64,000 bases of DNA from JAAUTT01 sp963846585 (GTDB lineage: Bacteria; Bacteroidota; Bacteroidia; Bacteroidales; JAAUTT01). The stretch is from assembly GCA_963846585.1 (NCBI GenBank), contig CAWJWO010000010.1, positions 12,869 to 76,868 of the forward strand, written 5' to 3'. Position numbers and translations under genes: made by a program. Shown here one piece after another: positions 34,823-44,376 of the stretch. Under the pieces are notes generated by a model. The model was not told where the DNA came from and did not search any database. It saw only the letters and a list, made by a program, of their open reading frames with translations. Position 1 is the stretch's first letter. Each line of letters starts with the position of its first letter.

Positions 34823-37168
34823 TTACTTAAAATAGTAGCTAAAACTAACTCTTATCAGACGAGGTGCGCCCGGAGTAAAACAAAGGTCTGTATAACCACC
34901 GGCAGGTTCGCTTTTAAGCCTTGTTCGCGTTGCAAATTCGGCTTCGTTCCAGTTTACATTAAAAATATTTTGAACTGTCAATCCAAATTCAAAATTTTTC
35001 ACCTTGTATTTTGCCACACCATCTATTAAAAAATACCCAAGTGCAACTACCGAATTACCGTTATCAGCTGGCCTGTTATCAATGTACCTGTAGCGCAGGC
35101 TGCATGATAAGACATTATGCTTAACAGTAAGCCCTGCAACGCTTGTTAAAGTTGGAGCTAATGGGATATAATTTTTACCATGGACTGAATCAGTAAACCT
35201 GCCATGACTATAGTTTAGATCCGCATCAAATAACAGAATCCTGCTTATTTGATAACGCACTGACAAATCCGCTCCCAACCTTTGTGTGGGGCCATTAATA
35301 ATATCTGCTGCAACATCCTGGTCGTAAGTTAATTCATTTTGCAAATGCATACCCCATAATACGGCATTTACCAGCATATTGTCAAATGGTTTAAATATAC
35401 TGCCAATCTCATAACCAAAGGCAGTTGGCAATGTGTTCACTCCGGGATTTGCAACAACTGCCCTCGCGTCGTTAGAATGGAAGCCAGAGCCGGCACGAAT
35501 GAAAAATTGTGTTTCAGGGTTCACGTTATAATACAAACTTAATTTAGGGCTGACTTTGGCAGTAGTTTTTTTACCCGTAGCTGTAGGCAGTATTCCCCAG
35601 ATTGCCGTATCAGACATGTTAAAGCCAACCATTTTTGTATAATCTAAATAGAAAATATCTGCCCTTACGCCTGCATTAATAACAAACCTTTTGCTTAAAT
35701 TATATGTTTCATCGAGGTAAACTCCGGCATTTTGTTCATACAAATTACCCATTGTCAACGTATCTAAAATAACCCTTTGCTCCTGTGCCCTCAATGCTAA
35801 CTGAACTGCATCAATCCTGGCCGATAACCCTATTACTGTTTTAAGGGTACTTCCAGCTACATCCTTATTTAATTCAAAGGAACCATTATACCCAAATATA
35901 TTTCTGCCTTTATCCCGCTGGTTGATACCATCTCCATGCACAGTATCCAAAAGATAAAATGTAAAATCAGTAAATAAATTCAGCTGGTAATAGGAATAGA
36001 AAACCTGGTTTTTCAATATACCACCATTATCAAAAAATGTTTTTAGTATTGCATTTACATTAGTCCTGTATGTTTGGCCTCCTTCGCCGGGATCGAGTGC
36101 CCCAAACCTTGTTATCAATCCTTCCGCAATTGCCCTTACGGGTATTTGACCCGATCCGTTCCATGTAGAATTAAAGTAAGATCCTTCAAAAGTCAATGTA
36201 GTATTTTGGGATAACTGTCCGTAATATTTTCCGAAAACGCTGAAACGGCTGTAATTTTGAGGATGAATAAAATAGGATGCTTTATTATATGAATATCCGG
36301 CCGCCAGATAAGCACTTTCCTTATATTTTGATAAAAGATGCCGGCCTTTCCCTAAAAGGTTCAGCATACCCATTACCCTGTAATATCCATAATTGCCATA
36401 TTCAGCTTTAAAAAGGTTTTCTGTAAAATTTTTAGTTGTGAAACTGGCAACACCGGCCGTTGCAAAATCGCCGAACATAGTCGTGTAAGTACCTTTATAT
36501 ACATCCAGCTGATCAATAGTCTCGGGTATTATGAAATGAGAATCGGCATAACCCTGGCCGTGAGCATGGGAAGGCATGTTAACAGGAATCCCGTCCCAAA
36601 AAACAGCAAAGTCAGTTCCATGATCAGCATCAAACCCTCTCAAAAATATTTGTTCAGCCTTGCCGCCTCCCTGATGTTGTGCAAGAATCAAGCCAGGAAC
36701 GAGTTTCATTAAATCCTGTGCAGAATTGACAGGCCGCAACAACAAATCCACACTGCTCAATGAGTTCATTGTTTTCCCTATATCTTTTGATGCTGTGACT
36801 GTTACATCAGATATCAATAAAGTTTTTGGATTCAGTTTTACAGCAACGGATAAGTTTTTTGCATTTTCAATTTTAATTTCTACCGTTATTTTTTTCTGTT
36901 CATACCCAATGCAGGAAAATGTAATTTGGTACTGGCCTTCAGCAAGATTTGAAAACTTAAAATTTCCCCGTTCATCAGATGCAGTAGTTTTTACTGATTC
37001 ATTTCTTTCCAGTTGTATGCTTACAAATGGAATAGGAGTATTCAGGGAATCAGTTATTACTCCGTTGAGGACGATTGGTTGTGTAAATACAGAAAATGGT
37101 ATCAAAGAAAAAACAATAGTAATAAGTATTGATAAAATTGACGAATTAATTAATCCTTTGCTTTTCAT
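34823..37168 (-). CDS. TonB-dependent outer-membrane receptor with carboxypeptidase-like N-domain
   Basis: The 781-aa protein has a signal peptide, a carboxypeptidase-regulatory-like domain (about 30-115; LNGVITDSLNTPIPFVSIQLE), a plug domain (about 120-235; FLRGFDADHGTDFAVFWDGIPVNMPSHAHGQGYAD) and a 22-strand-type barrel ending ...PRLIRVSFSYYFK with a terminal aromatic residue. It has no SusD partner, so it is more like a metal, haem or small-molecule receptor. Its closeness to the lar/ECF nickel genes, past a GIY-YIG element, makes a metal-chelate substrate conceivable; this is only context. Confidence 0.88.
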   Translation of the reverse strand: MKSKGLINSSILSILITIVFSLIPFSVFTQPIVLNGVITDSLNTPIPFVSIQLERNESVKTTASDERGNFKFSNLAEGQYQITFSCIGYEQKKITVEIKIENAKNLSVAVKLNPKTLLISDVTVTASKDIGKTMNSLSSVDLLLRPVNSAQDLMKLVPGLILAQHQGGGKAEQIFLRGFDADHGTDFAVFWDGIPVNMPSHAHGQGYADSHFIIPETIDQLDVYKGTYTTMFGDFATAGVASFTTKNFTENLFKAEYGNYGYYRVMGMLNLLGKGRHLLSKYKESAYLAAGYSYNKASYFIHPQNYSRFSVFGKYYGQLSQNTTLTFEGSYFNSTWNGSGQIPVRAIAEGLITRFGALDPGEGGQTYRTNVNAILKTFFDNGGILKNQVFYSYYQLNLFTDFTFYLLDTVHGDGINQRDKGRNIFGYNGSFELNKDVAGSTLKTVIGLSARIDAVQLALRAQEQRVILDTLTMGNLYEQNAGVYLDETYNLSKRFVINAGVRADIFYLDYTKMVGFNMSDTAIWGILPTATGKKTTAKVSPKLSLYYNVNPETQFFIRAGSGFHSNDARAVVANPGVNTLPTAFGYEIGSIFKPFDNMLVNAVLWGMHLQNELTYDQDVAADIINGPTQRLGADLSVRYQISRILLFDADLNYSHGRFTDSVHGKNYIPLAPTLTSVAGLTVKHNVLSCSLRYRYIDNRPADNGNSVVALGYFLIDGVAKYKVKNFEFGLTVQNIFNVNWNEAEFATRTRLKSEPAGGYTDLCFTPGAPRLIRVSFSYYFK

Positions 37169-37184
37169 TTAATTTGAATAGGGG

Positions 37185-37208
37185 CTATATGGGAAAGCCA
37201 ATTTTTTC
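37185..37208. repeat. Fragment of a nested-palindrome element
   Basis: AAGCCAATTTTTTCGTTACGC resembles one half of nested palindrome E1 (AAGCCAACTTCTTCGTTACGC on its minus strand). The other half and apical hairpin are missing. It probably is a decayed copy. Confidence 0.4.
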
Positions 37209-37347
37209 GTTACGCCTTTTTATTAAAAAATAATCCATAAATATGGACAAAATATTACGTTTTTAAATTATGTGCTACTATAATGGCAAAAGAATATAAA
37301 CAAAGTACTTAAATTTATTTAATTTTAATCTTTAATAAATTAACGAT

Positions 37348-38322
37348 ATGAATAATTTAAATAATTTGCGTTTTATAGGTAAAACTAATTTGAAGGTTAC
37401 ACCAATTGGTCTTGGTTGCTGGCAGTTTAGCAAACAAAATAACCTTGCCGGGAAATTTTGGCCAACTCTTGAAGATAATGTGATAGAAAAGGTTGTATCC
37501 CTCTCCCTTGATGGAGGCGTAAACTTGTTCGATACAGCTGAGATATACGGTAACGGGGCATCGGAAAGGGCACTGTCCAAAGCTTTGCAGGCAGCAGGGA
37601 AAAAGCCCGGGGAAATCTTTATTGCTACAAAATGGTGGCCTATGTTCCATTTTGCTTCAAATATCTCAAAAACAATTGACGAGCGCATAAAAGCCTTGTC
37701 TCCTTATCCGATTGACCTTTACCAGGTACATCAGCCCTGGGGTTTTTCAAATGAAAAAAATGAAATGAAGGCTATGGCTGATCTGCTGGACAGAAAATTG
37801 ATCAAAAATATCGGAGTAAGTAATTTTTCGGCACAACAAATGAAAAATGCCTGGGAAACCCTTGATAAGAAGGGAATTCCACTGGCATCAAACCAGGTAA
37901 TGTACAACCTGCTGAATCGCAAAATAGAATCAAACGGAGTATTGGAAATGGCAAAGAAACTGGGTATGACCATCATTGCATATTCACCATTGGCCCAGGG
38001 GCTGGTTACCGGCAAATTTCATGATAACCCTGAATTGCTTAACAATATAGGTTTTAGGAAATACAGATCTCAGTTTAAATCCAAGGGATTGGAGAAAAGC
38101 AAACCATTAGTAAAGCTTATAAAGGAACTTGCACTCAAATATAATGTAACCCCCTCACAGATAGCCCTCAATTGGCTTATAAATTATCATGGCGATACTA
38201 TTATTGCAATACCGGGAGCCACAAAGGAAACCCATGCACAAGAAAATACCGTAGCAATGACGTTCAGGCTTTCTGACGAGGACATGGCACGGCTGGATAA
38301 GGAGAGCGCGATATTCTTATAA
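37348..38322 (+). CDS. Aldo/keto reductase
   Basis: The 324-aa protein is a full-length NADPH-dependent aldo/keto reductase. The catalytic tetrad is visible in NLFDTAEIYG (Asp and Tyr), ATKWW (Lys) and YQVHQP (His). SNFS, AYSPLAQGLVTGK and IAIPGATKETHAQEN are the later cofactor-binding segments. It would reduce aldehydes or ketones in the cytosol; the substrate is unknown. It stands alone between the TonB receptor, which diverges from it, and a small membrane protein. Confidence 0.9.
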   Translation: MNNLNNLRFIGKTNLKVTPIGLGCWQFSKQNNLAGKFWPTLEDNVIEKVVSLSLDGGVNLFDTAEIYGNGASERALSKALQAAGKKPGEIFIATKWWPMFHFASNISKTIDERIKALSPYPIDLYQVHQPWGFSNEKNEMKAMADLLDRKLIKNIGVSNFSAQQMKNAWETLDKKGIPLASNQVMYNLLNRKIESNGVLEMAKKLGMTIIAYSPLAQGLVTGKFHDNPELLNNIGFRKYRSQFKSKGLEKSKPLVKLIKELALKYNVTPSQIALNWLINYHGDTIIAIPGATKETHAQENTVAMTFRLSDEDMARLDKESAIFL

Positions 38323-38332
38323 AACCTGCATA

Positions 38333-38368
38333 TCCTATTCTATTTTTCTGGGTATTGGAAAAATAGGC
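38333..38368 (+). terminator. Candidate hairpin terminator after the aldo/keto reductase
   Basis: CCTATTCTATTTTTC and GAAAAATAGG form an imperfect stem 11 nt after the stop. It lacks a long T tract directly after the stem. Confidence 0.4.
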
Positions 38369-38455
38369 GCCTTTATTGATATTTAAAGGTTTCAATAATT
38401 AATGAGCAAAAGGCCTTGCTGATTTTTACTTCCAAGGAATAAATAAAAATTAAGA

Positions 38456-38902
38456 ATGAAATTTTATGACATCATTACCCCAAGGGTTTCAAAGCGAATT
38501 TTATTATTTATTGCGGCCATTGCATGGACTGTTGCAGGAGGAATCTTGTTAACAAGAGGTATCATTATGGCAATGAATAGCCCTAACAATGTTAAATACA
38601 TCTTGGGCGGCAGTACGATAGGAGGTATATTGTTTTTTATTTTGTTATTTTCACATATTTCCCGTAAACATACAGATCGTATCCTGAAAATGAAAATTCA
38701 AAAACCATATGCATTTTCTTTCTTTAATATCAGGAGTTATATACTAATGACTATAATGATCTCCGGTGGAATATTACTGCGTCTTTCCGGACTTGTTTCT
38801 CAGGCCGTACTATGCATTTTATATATTACGATGGGGATACCCCTTTTTCTGTCCGCATTCAGGTTCTATTACACCGGCATATTTTACAACAGGGTTAAAT
38901 AA
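38456..38902 (+). CDS. Small integral membrane protein of unknown function
   Basis: The 148-aa protein has four predicted membrane helices (about 16-37, 46-66, 91-110 and 114-134) with basic loops (SRKHTDRILKMKIQKP). No family motif is recognised. It follows the aldo/keto reductase by 133 nt on the same strand with a possible terminator between, so it is probably transcribed separately. Confidence 0.6.
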   Translation: MKFYDIITPRVSKRILLFIAAIAWTVAGGILLTRGIIMAMNSPNNVKYILGGSTIGGILFFILLFSHISRKHTDRILKMKIQKPYAFSFFNIRSYILMTIMISGGILLRLSGLVSQAVLCILYITMGIPLFLSAFRFYYTGIFYNRVK

Positions 38903-39059
38903 GGATAAATTCCCGGATCAATATAAAAAAGAGAGTAATTTATTGCCTTATCCAGGAACTCACTTAAAACCATGTTCATCAACCAAAATCGGGTAATAAA
39001 GAAATTGAAATAAGCTTCAATCTATTGTCAATATTAACCTAACCAAGGGTCAGAGTTCC

Positions 39060-40046
39060 CTATCCACTAATCTGATTCCATATTACCAATACAAATAACA
39101 GCAATAATAAAATGTTTCCCCAATAGGGAGATCTTATAAATACAAAATAATTGGCAAATAAATACGAAAGCGGGATTGCTAAAAAATAAATAAGCTCAAC
39201 CGATGCTTGCGGTAAAAATATATATATTGCCAAAGTAGTAAAGAATAACCAGAAAAATAAAGTAAATGCTTTACGCTGTAAAATCTTTTTTCCCTGAAAA
39301 GATTGAATCAGATACTGACTTGAAATTATTAAAAGCAAAATTATGTAAATTATCAGTGATATTAAGGAATGTCGAAATTGGAAACTATCATGATTTATTT
39401 TAAATGAATTAATGAAACCGTTAAGTACAATATGTGTATTATTAACTATTAGAAAATAATAACTGTCAATTAGTATAAAAGGAGTAAATAAACCAAGTAC
39501 GGTAAAAACCCATTCCCTCCAATTAAAAGGTCTTAATAAATATATACTTATCCAGATGAAAATAATATAAAAAATCACAAAAGGATAAAAAAGAGCCCCG
39601 ATGGAAATAAAAAATGAAGCGGTAAAAATTTCGTAAGAAAGCTTTTCGTTTCTGAAAGATTCAAATAATTTTTCAAGTGCAAGCAATATGAAAAAACCTG
39701 CAAAAATTACAGGATTAAGCTTTTGAATATTATATACAGATGCAGTAAGTATTACAAAAAAGAAAGCAGGGAGGTAGCTTCGGTTATTTATAAATATAAA
39801 TCTTGTATTTAGCCTGACCAACAGGAAACCCTGGATAATTACAATTAATAAAGTCAGAAACGTTCCGGCAAAAGAATTGCCGGGAAGTAGGTGTAATATT
39901 ATTTGATATAAGGGCATCGGATAATTGCTGAAGAAAAAAATGTGCCCGGGAGGACTGATTATCGGGTGAAGCCAAAGTAAGACGGCTAACAAAGGAATAA
40001 AAAGTAACATTTGTGAACCCGTTGATCTGAAAAATCGAAGTAGCAT
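39060..40046 (-). CDS. Polytopic membrane protein, DUF6427-like
   Basis: The start is set at ATG 40046 (MLLRFFRSTGSQMLLFIPLL), giving 328 aa. The frame extends upstream to 40094, but those residues (MNLALCTIYYALSTI) are a translation of AGTGCATAG words and not native. About ten membrane helices follow, with a conserved start (LLAVLLWLHPIISPPG) and LFYPFVIFYIIFIWISIYLLRPFNWREW. This resembles the DUF6427 proteins of Bacteroidota, whose function is unknown. purD lies upstream on the same strand. Confidence 0.65.
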   Translation of the reverse strand: MLLRFFRSTGSQMLLFIPLLAVLLWLHPIISPPGHIFFFSNYPMPLYQIILHLLPGNSFAGTFLTLLIVIIQGFLLVRLNTRFIFINNRSYLPAFFFVILTASVYNIQKLNPVIFAGFFILLALEKLFESFRNEKLSYEIFTASFFISIGALFYPFVIFYIIFIWISIYLLRPFNWREWVFTVLGLFTPFILIDSYYFLIVNNTHIVLNGFINSFKINHDSFQFRHSLISLIIYIILLLIISSQYLIQSFQGKKILQRKAFTLFFWLFFTTLAIYIFLPQASVELIYFLAIPLSYLFANYFVFIRSPYWGNILLLLLFVLVIWNQISG

Positions 40047-40050
40047 GGTA

Positions 40051-40090
40051 ATAGTGCTTAGTGCATAATAAATAGTGCATAGTGCTAAGT
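40051..40090 (-). repeat. AGTGCATAG words, start-proximal arm
   Basis: Words TAGTGCTTAGTGCAT and TAGTGCATAGTGC lie directly upstream of the DUF6427-like start codon. They pair with 40209-40265. Confidence 0.8.
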
Positions 40091-40208
40091 TCATAGAACC
40101 ACCACCCTAAATTTTGGTTTTTATATAAAAAACAATTATCATTATTATATTTAAATTTCTTGAAAGTAATTAATTTATATCACTATAAAATAAGACATTT
40201 TGCAACAA

Positions 40209-40265
40209 ACTAAGCACTATGCACTACGCACTATATGCACTATGCACTATGCACTATGCACTATA
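40209..40265 (-). repeat. GCACTATGCACTA array, stop-proximal arm of purD
   Basis: About seven degenerate copies run into the purD stop codon (40261-40263). In purD sense orientation the array reads TAGTGCATAGTGC, as after the gene at 3997-4857. It can pair with 40051-40090 across about 120 nt. Confidence 0.85.
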
Positions 40266-41532
40266 AAAGGTCCAGTCCAATATCATGCCTGAAATATTTT
40301 CCTTCAAAATCTATTATTTCAGCATTTTTAGTTGAAATGGCAATAGTTTCCTGAATGGTGTTACCAAACGAACTCACGGCCAATACTCTTCCACCATTTG
40401 TAACCATTTTATCTCCATTTATTTTTGTGCCAGCATGGAAAATTAAACTATCATGAACATTTTCCAAATGTTTAATTTCTTTACCATTCTCATAGTGACC
40501 GGGATAACCACCTGATACCACCATTATGGTACCAACTGTGCGGCCATCAACATCAAGTTTAATATTTGAAAGTGTTCCATTAGCAACGGCTAAGAACATT
40601 TCGGCTATATCGTTTTTTATTCTTGGAATTATTGATTCAGTTTCGGGATCACCCAGGCGGACATTATATTCTATAACCTGCGGTTCGCCTGAAACATTCA
40701 TTAAACCAATAAATAAAAAACCTTTATAAGGAATATTATCTTTTCTTAGGCCCTCGATAGTAGGCTTAATAATACGATCTTCCACTTTTTTCATGAATGA
40801 GGCATCAGCAAAAGGCACAGGTGAAACGGAACCCATTCCTCCGGTGTTTAAGCCGGTATTTCCTTCACCTGCTCTTTTATAATCCTTTGCTTCCGGAAGA
40901 ATAACATATGAAGTGCCATCGGTAAGCACAAATACAGAAAGTTCAACGCCATTAAGGAATTCTTCAATTACTACTGTAGAACCTGCACTGCCAAATTTTC
41001 CAGAAAACATTAAACCAAGCTCCATAACAGCTTCATCAATATCGGCAGGAATTAATACACCCTTTCCTGCAGCCAGTCCATCAGCTTTCAAAACATATGG
41101 CGGTCTGAGAGTATTTAGAAAAACAATTGCCTCCTTAAGATGGTCTTTATTAAAACTCATATATCTGGCTGTCGGAATCCGGTGACGAAACATAAACTGC
41201 TTTGCAAAATACTTACTTCCCTCTAACATAGCCCCATGTTTAACAGGGCCTATAATTTTAATATTTCGAAGTTCGGTATGTTCAAGAAAATAATCATGAA
41301 TACCATTAACCAATGGATCTTCGGGGCCAACCACAATCATACTTATTTCAGTATTGACAGCGAATTTACCTATATTAACGAAATCAGATGGCTGAAGATC
41401 AATATTTGTGGCTATTGATGATGTACCTGCATTGCCGGGAGCTATAAAAAGTTTTGTTAATAATTTACTTTGGGCCAGTTTCCAGGCAACTGCATGTTCT
41501 CTTCCTCCTGACCCTATTAAAAGAATATTCAT
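40261..41532 (-). CDS. purD: Phosphoribosylamine--glycine ligase
   Basis: The start is ATG 41532 (MNILLIGSGGREHAVAWKLAQS); the frame extends to a TTG at 41541. The 423-aa protein shows the PurD N-terminus, the ATP-grasp core (KADGLAAGKGV, EEFLNGVELSVFVL) and GNTGLNTGGMGSVSP and EYNVRLGDPETE. It ligates glycine to phosphoribosylamine in purine synthesis. No other pur gene is in the window. Its stop codon TAG is the first triplet of a TAGTGC word array. Confidence 0.95.
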   Translation of the reverse strand: MNILLIGSGGREHAVAWKLAQSKLLTKLFIAPGNAGTSSIATNIDLQPSDFVNIGKFAVNTEISMIVVGPEDPLVNGIHDYFLEHTELRNIKIIGPVKHGAMLEGSKYFAKQFMFRHRIPTARYMSFNKDHLKEAIVFLNTLRPPYVLKADGLAAGKGVLIPADIDEAVMELGLMFSGKFGSAGSTVVIEEFLNGVELSVFVLTDGTSYVILPEAKDYKRAGEGNTGLNTGGMGSVSPVPFADASFMKKVEDRIIKPTIEGLRKDNIPYKGFLFIGLMNVSGEPQVIEYNVRLGDPETESIIPRIKNDIAEMFLAVANGTLSNIKLDVDGRTVGTIMVVSGGYPGHYENGKEIKHLENVHDSLIFHAGTKINGDKMVTNGGRVLAVSSFGNTIQETIAISTKNAEIIDFEGKYFRHDIGLDLL

Positions 41533-41600
41533 TATTTTCAATCGGTTTATATGTCAAAAATAAACAATAAACTTCATCCCGTAACTTATTATAATGGCAT

Positions 41601-41608
41601 TATTTTTG
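41601..41608 (+). promoter_or_regulatory. Candidate -7 box TATTTTTG
   Basis: TATTTTTG matches TAnnTTTG 72 nt before the DUF3857 protein start, in the divergent gap with purD. Confidence 0.4.
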
Positions 41609-41679
41609 TTTATTTGTCAACTAATTACTTGAAAATTATTATTAGTATCACTTAACTAATAAAACTAAAAATCAAAATT

Positions 41680-43197
41680 ATGAAAGCAAAGACTTTAATT
41701 ATAAGTTTTATAATTTTTTTGTTTAGCAGCTGGCCCATCGTAAAGGCTCAGGATGATCCGATAAAATGGGGTGTAATTTTGCCTGAAGATATAAACATGA
41801 CAGTGTACTCTCCTGATCCTGATGCATCAGCTGTGGTACTTTGTGATTATGGGACTGCATCTGTTGCTCCGCGTGTTGAATATACAAAAATTACCAGGAT
41901 AAAAATTCTCAAGGAAGCCGGGTTAGAGTATGCAAAGGTTGAAATTCCTTACAGGTCGTACGAAGAATATGATTATTTTTCAAAAATTAAAGCTCATACA
42001 ATAAATGTTACAGTTAATGGAACTTCTGTAAAAACAAAATTTACAACCTCAAAAATTAGTGATATTGAAATTGACAGCCGGCATCGAAAAAAAGTTATTA
42101 CTTTTTTGGATGTTAAGCCAGGTTCGTTTATTGAATATTCCTATACAATTTATTCGGTGGATATAGTTAAACTTCACAATTGGTATTTTCAAAGTACTAT
42201 TCCGGTAGCATGGAGCGAATATAGGGTAAATATACCTGAAAGGTTAAATTACCTCGTAACTTTTCAAAAAGGGAGGGACCTTGATTATAATGAGCAGGAG
42301 GAGTATTCAAACAGGTTGCAATATCTTTATTCCAATAAGTTAAAGGATGTATATAATGATATAGGCAGAAATAATAATATTTTATATGAATCTTCCAAAA
42401 AGACAATAAAGGTATATCTGGAAAAAGGCAAAAGTTTGCGATTTGTATTGGAAAAAATGCCCGGAATAAATCCAAAACCATACAACAATGATAATTATCC
42501 TTTTGTTAAAGTTCATCTTTACCAGGTAGAAAATACTTTAAACTATTATTATACTCCTTCTTTATCAGCTGCAAACGTAGACTATGATGTCTGGGATAAA
42601 TGGGAATACAAATACAAAGTAAATTCTGAAAATGATTCATATTGGTTACCGACCTGGGAAGAAGCCACTCAAAACTGGATAAAGAGCGAATTCCTCGGTT
42701 ACAGATTGTCGCAGGACTTTAATGCCAAAGGAGAATTAGATGCAATTGCCCATACCGATTCAACTGACCTGTTAAAAGGGGTGTATCAATTTATAAAAAA
42801 TAATATAAAATGGGATGGCACATACAGTATTTATGCAGTCCGCGAATTTCCAGAGGTGTTAACCAGGAAAACCGGCAATAGCGGTGAAATGAATTTACTA
42901 TTAATAAATATGTTGCGAAAAGCCGGTTTTAAAGTTTTCCCGGTATTAATCCGTACAAATGACCTGGGCAGGATTGAAAATCTATATCCTGAAAAGGGAC
43001 AGTTTAATCATGTGATAGCGCAATTGGAACTGAACGGTAAAATTGTTTTCCTTGATGCAACCAGTGAAACTAATAGTTTTGATTTACCTCTGAATGTTCA
43101 GCATACAGCAGGATGGTTATTAAAGGAAAAGGGCTTTAAATTTGTAGATGTTAACAATTCACAGCAGGAGGTACAGGCCGGGGATAAACAAATATAG
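41680..43197 (+). CDS. Exported DUF3857/transglutaminase-like protein
   Basis: The 505-aa protein has a signal peptide (ending near VKAQDD), a DUF3857 domain (about 50-220, with VKPGSFIEYSYTI) and a transglutaminase-like domain (about 320-470, with LLKGVYQFIKNNIKWDG and LLLINMLRKAGFKVFPVLIRT). The usual catalytic Cys motif before the LL-MLR helix reads KTGNSGEMN, so Ser replaces Cys and the fold is probably non-catalytic. It ends soon after the core (VDVNNSQQEVQAGDKQI), shorter than many relatives of about 640 aa. Function is unknown. Confidence 0.75.
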   Translation: MKAKTLIISFIIFLFSSWPIVKAQDDPIKWGVILPEDINMTVYSPDPDASAVVLCDYGTASVAPRVEYTKITRIKILKEAGLEYAKVEIPYRSYEEYDYFSKIKAHTINVTVNGTSVKTKFTTSKISDIEIDSRHRKKVITFLDVKPGSFIEYSYTIYSVDIVKLHNWYFQSTIPVAWSEYRVNIPERLNYLVTFQKGRDLDYNEQEEYSNRLQYLYSNKLKDVYNDIGRNNNILYESSKKTIKVYLEKGKSLRFVLEKMPGINPKPYNNDNYPFVKVHLYQVENTLNYYYTPSLSAANVDYDVWDKWEYKYKVNSENDSYWLPTWEEATQNWIKSEFLGYRLSQDFNAKGELDAIAHTDSTDLLKGVYQFIKNNIKWDGTYSIYAVREFPEVLTRKTGNSGEMNLLLINMLRKAGFKVFPVLIRTNDLGRIENLYPEKGQFNHVIAQLELNGKIVFLDATSETNSFDLPLNVQHTAGWLLKEKGFKFVDVNNSQQEVQAGDKQI

Positions 43198-43471
43198 CCA
43201 GACAATTTAACATTTATGGCTTTTGCATGTTCATCACGGTTGGTTCTGGAGGCTTATGCCCGAAAGGGAAACAATCAATAGCGAGATATTTTAAAGTTGT
43301 TCTATATCATAATGAATATGCCTGTTAGAATATTTACCGGGAACAAATTCTATTGAAGAATTATAAAATTAAATTTATAACATATAACTTATATGTATGT
43401 TTAACTTTAAATTATTAATCTAAAATCGTAATTATGTTTAAAAATAAAAATTATTAGCCACTAAAAATATA
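43198..43471. other. AT-rich gap without recognisable gene
   Basis: This is the first part of a 494-nt gap. The short frames here are 25 codons or fewer, and no clear repeat or hairpin is seen. Confidence 0.5.
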
Positions 43472-43488
43472 TTGGCATGATATTTGCA
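43472..43488 (+). promoter_or_regulatory. Candidate sigma-54 promoter
   Basis: TTGGCATGATATTTGCA matches the -24/-12 consensus TGGCACG-N4-TTGCA with one mismatch, and has the exact GG-N10-GC spacing (GG 474-475, GC 486-487 of the 43-kb block). Transcription would begin near 43500, leaving a leader of about 190 nt before the gene at 43692. Confidence 0.6.
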
Positions 43489-43691
43489 TTAAATAATTTG
43501 AGTATGTTATTTGAATTTTCCTTACACTATCTCTAACTACTACAGATAGTACAATTATAAATGATAATTGTTTCTTATAGCAGTTAAATTGTTTTGGTTA
43601 ACTAATTAATTCTATTAATTCTAACTAACTCAAAGAATTTTAATAGTTTCTATGTTCATTTAATTATTGTTTAACCTTAAATTTTAATATT

Positions 43692-44279
43692 ATGAAAGTT
43701 TTAAATTTTATTCCGATTACATTATTAAGCAGCATATTAGTTGTATCAACTGCTTTTGGCAATAATGGTTCCAAAACTACATCCTGTGATATATCTGTAA
43801 GAGATCAGATTGGGGCCTCTTTAAGTGAAGTTTCCGTTGATAATAATGGTATAGTTTTTATTTATTTTAATGCGTCTCCCAAAGATGGATTTAAATTATT
43901 ACAAGTTAAAGGTTCAGATAATAACCTTGTACAATCAGTTAAAAGGCAACTTGAAAAGGGAAGTTTTGTAGTTCCTGATTGTATGGTTGGAAGTTTTATT
44001 TTAAAAATTAAAATAGATAATAATATATTTACTGATAATAGTGTTCCTGCAGATGAAGTATTAAGGAATATTATTTCTGATGAACTGCCAAAAGTTAATG
44101 TTCCTAAGGGTTCAATTACTCTTTACTTTAATGTTGATGAAAATAAACTGGACGTAAAAAGAGTGGAAGGAACTGATAAATCTTTGGTATCTTTGGTTGA
44201 AAACTCATTGAATAATTCTACCGTAATTTTACCAAATGAAATAGCTGGAAAGAATTTTAAGATTGAAATGAAATTTTAA
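43692..44279 (+). CDS. Exported protein with two tandem TonB-C-like domains
   Basis: The 195-aa protein has a signal peptide (ending near TAFGNNG). The mature part is a tandem duplication: residues about 30-108 (EVSVDNNGIVFIYFNAS, LLQVKGSDNNLVQSVKRQL) align with about 115-195 (KVNVPKGSITLYFNVDEN, VKRVEGTDKSLVSLVENSL). The pattern of strand, V-GSD-LV, helix, and a last strand with a Pro resembles the C-terminal domain of TonB proteins, but there is no membrane anchor beyond the signal. Function is unknown. A sigma-54-like promoter precedes it and a strong hairpin terminator follows. Confidence 0.6.
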   Translation: MKVLNFIPITLLSSILVVSTAFGNNGSKTTSCDISVRDQIGASLSEVSVDNNGIVFIYFNASPKDGFKLLQVKGSDNNLVQSVKRQLEKGSFVVPDCMVGSFILKIKIDNNIFTDNSVPADEVLRNIISDELPKVNVPKGSITLYFNVDENKLDVKRVEGTDKSLVSLVENSLNNSTVILPNEIAGKNFKIEMKF

Positions 44280-44316
44280 TTAAATTTTTTAAATCGGGAT
44301 TATGAAGTTTTGCGGA

Positions 44317-44376
44317 AATAATCCCTCTAACCATGTATTATCCTAAAAGGAAAACGGTTAGAGGGATTTATTATTT
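44317..44376 (+). terminator. Hairpin terminator
   Basis: AATAATCCCTCTAACC and GGTTAGAGGGATTTATTATT form a stem of about 14 bp 40 nt after the stop, followed by a T-rich stretch. It is a clear intrinsic-type terminator, one of few in the window not made of word repeats. Confidence 0.75.
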
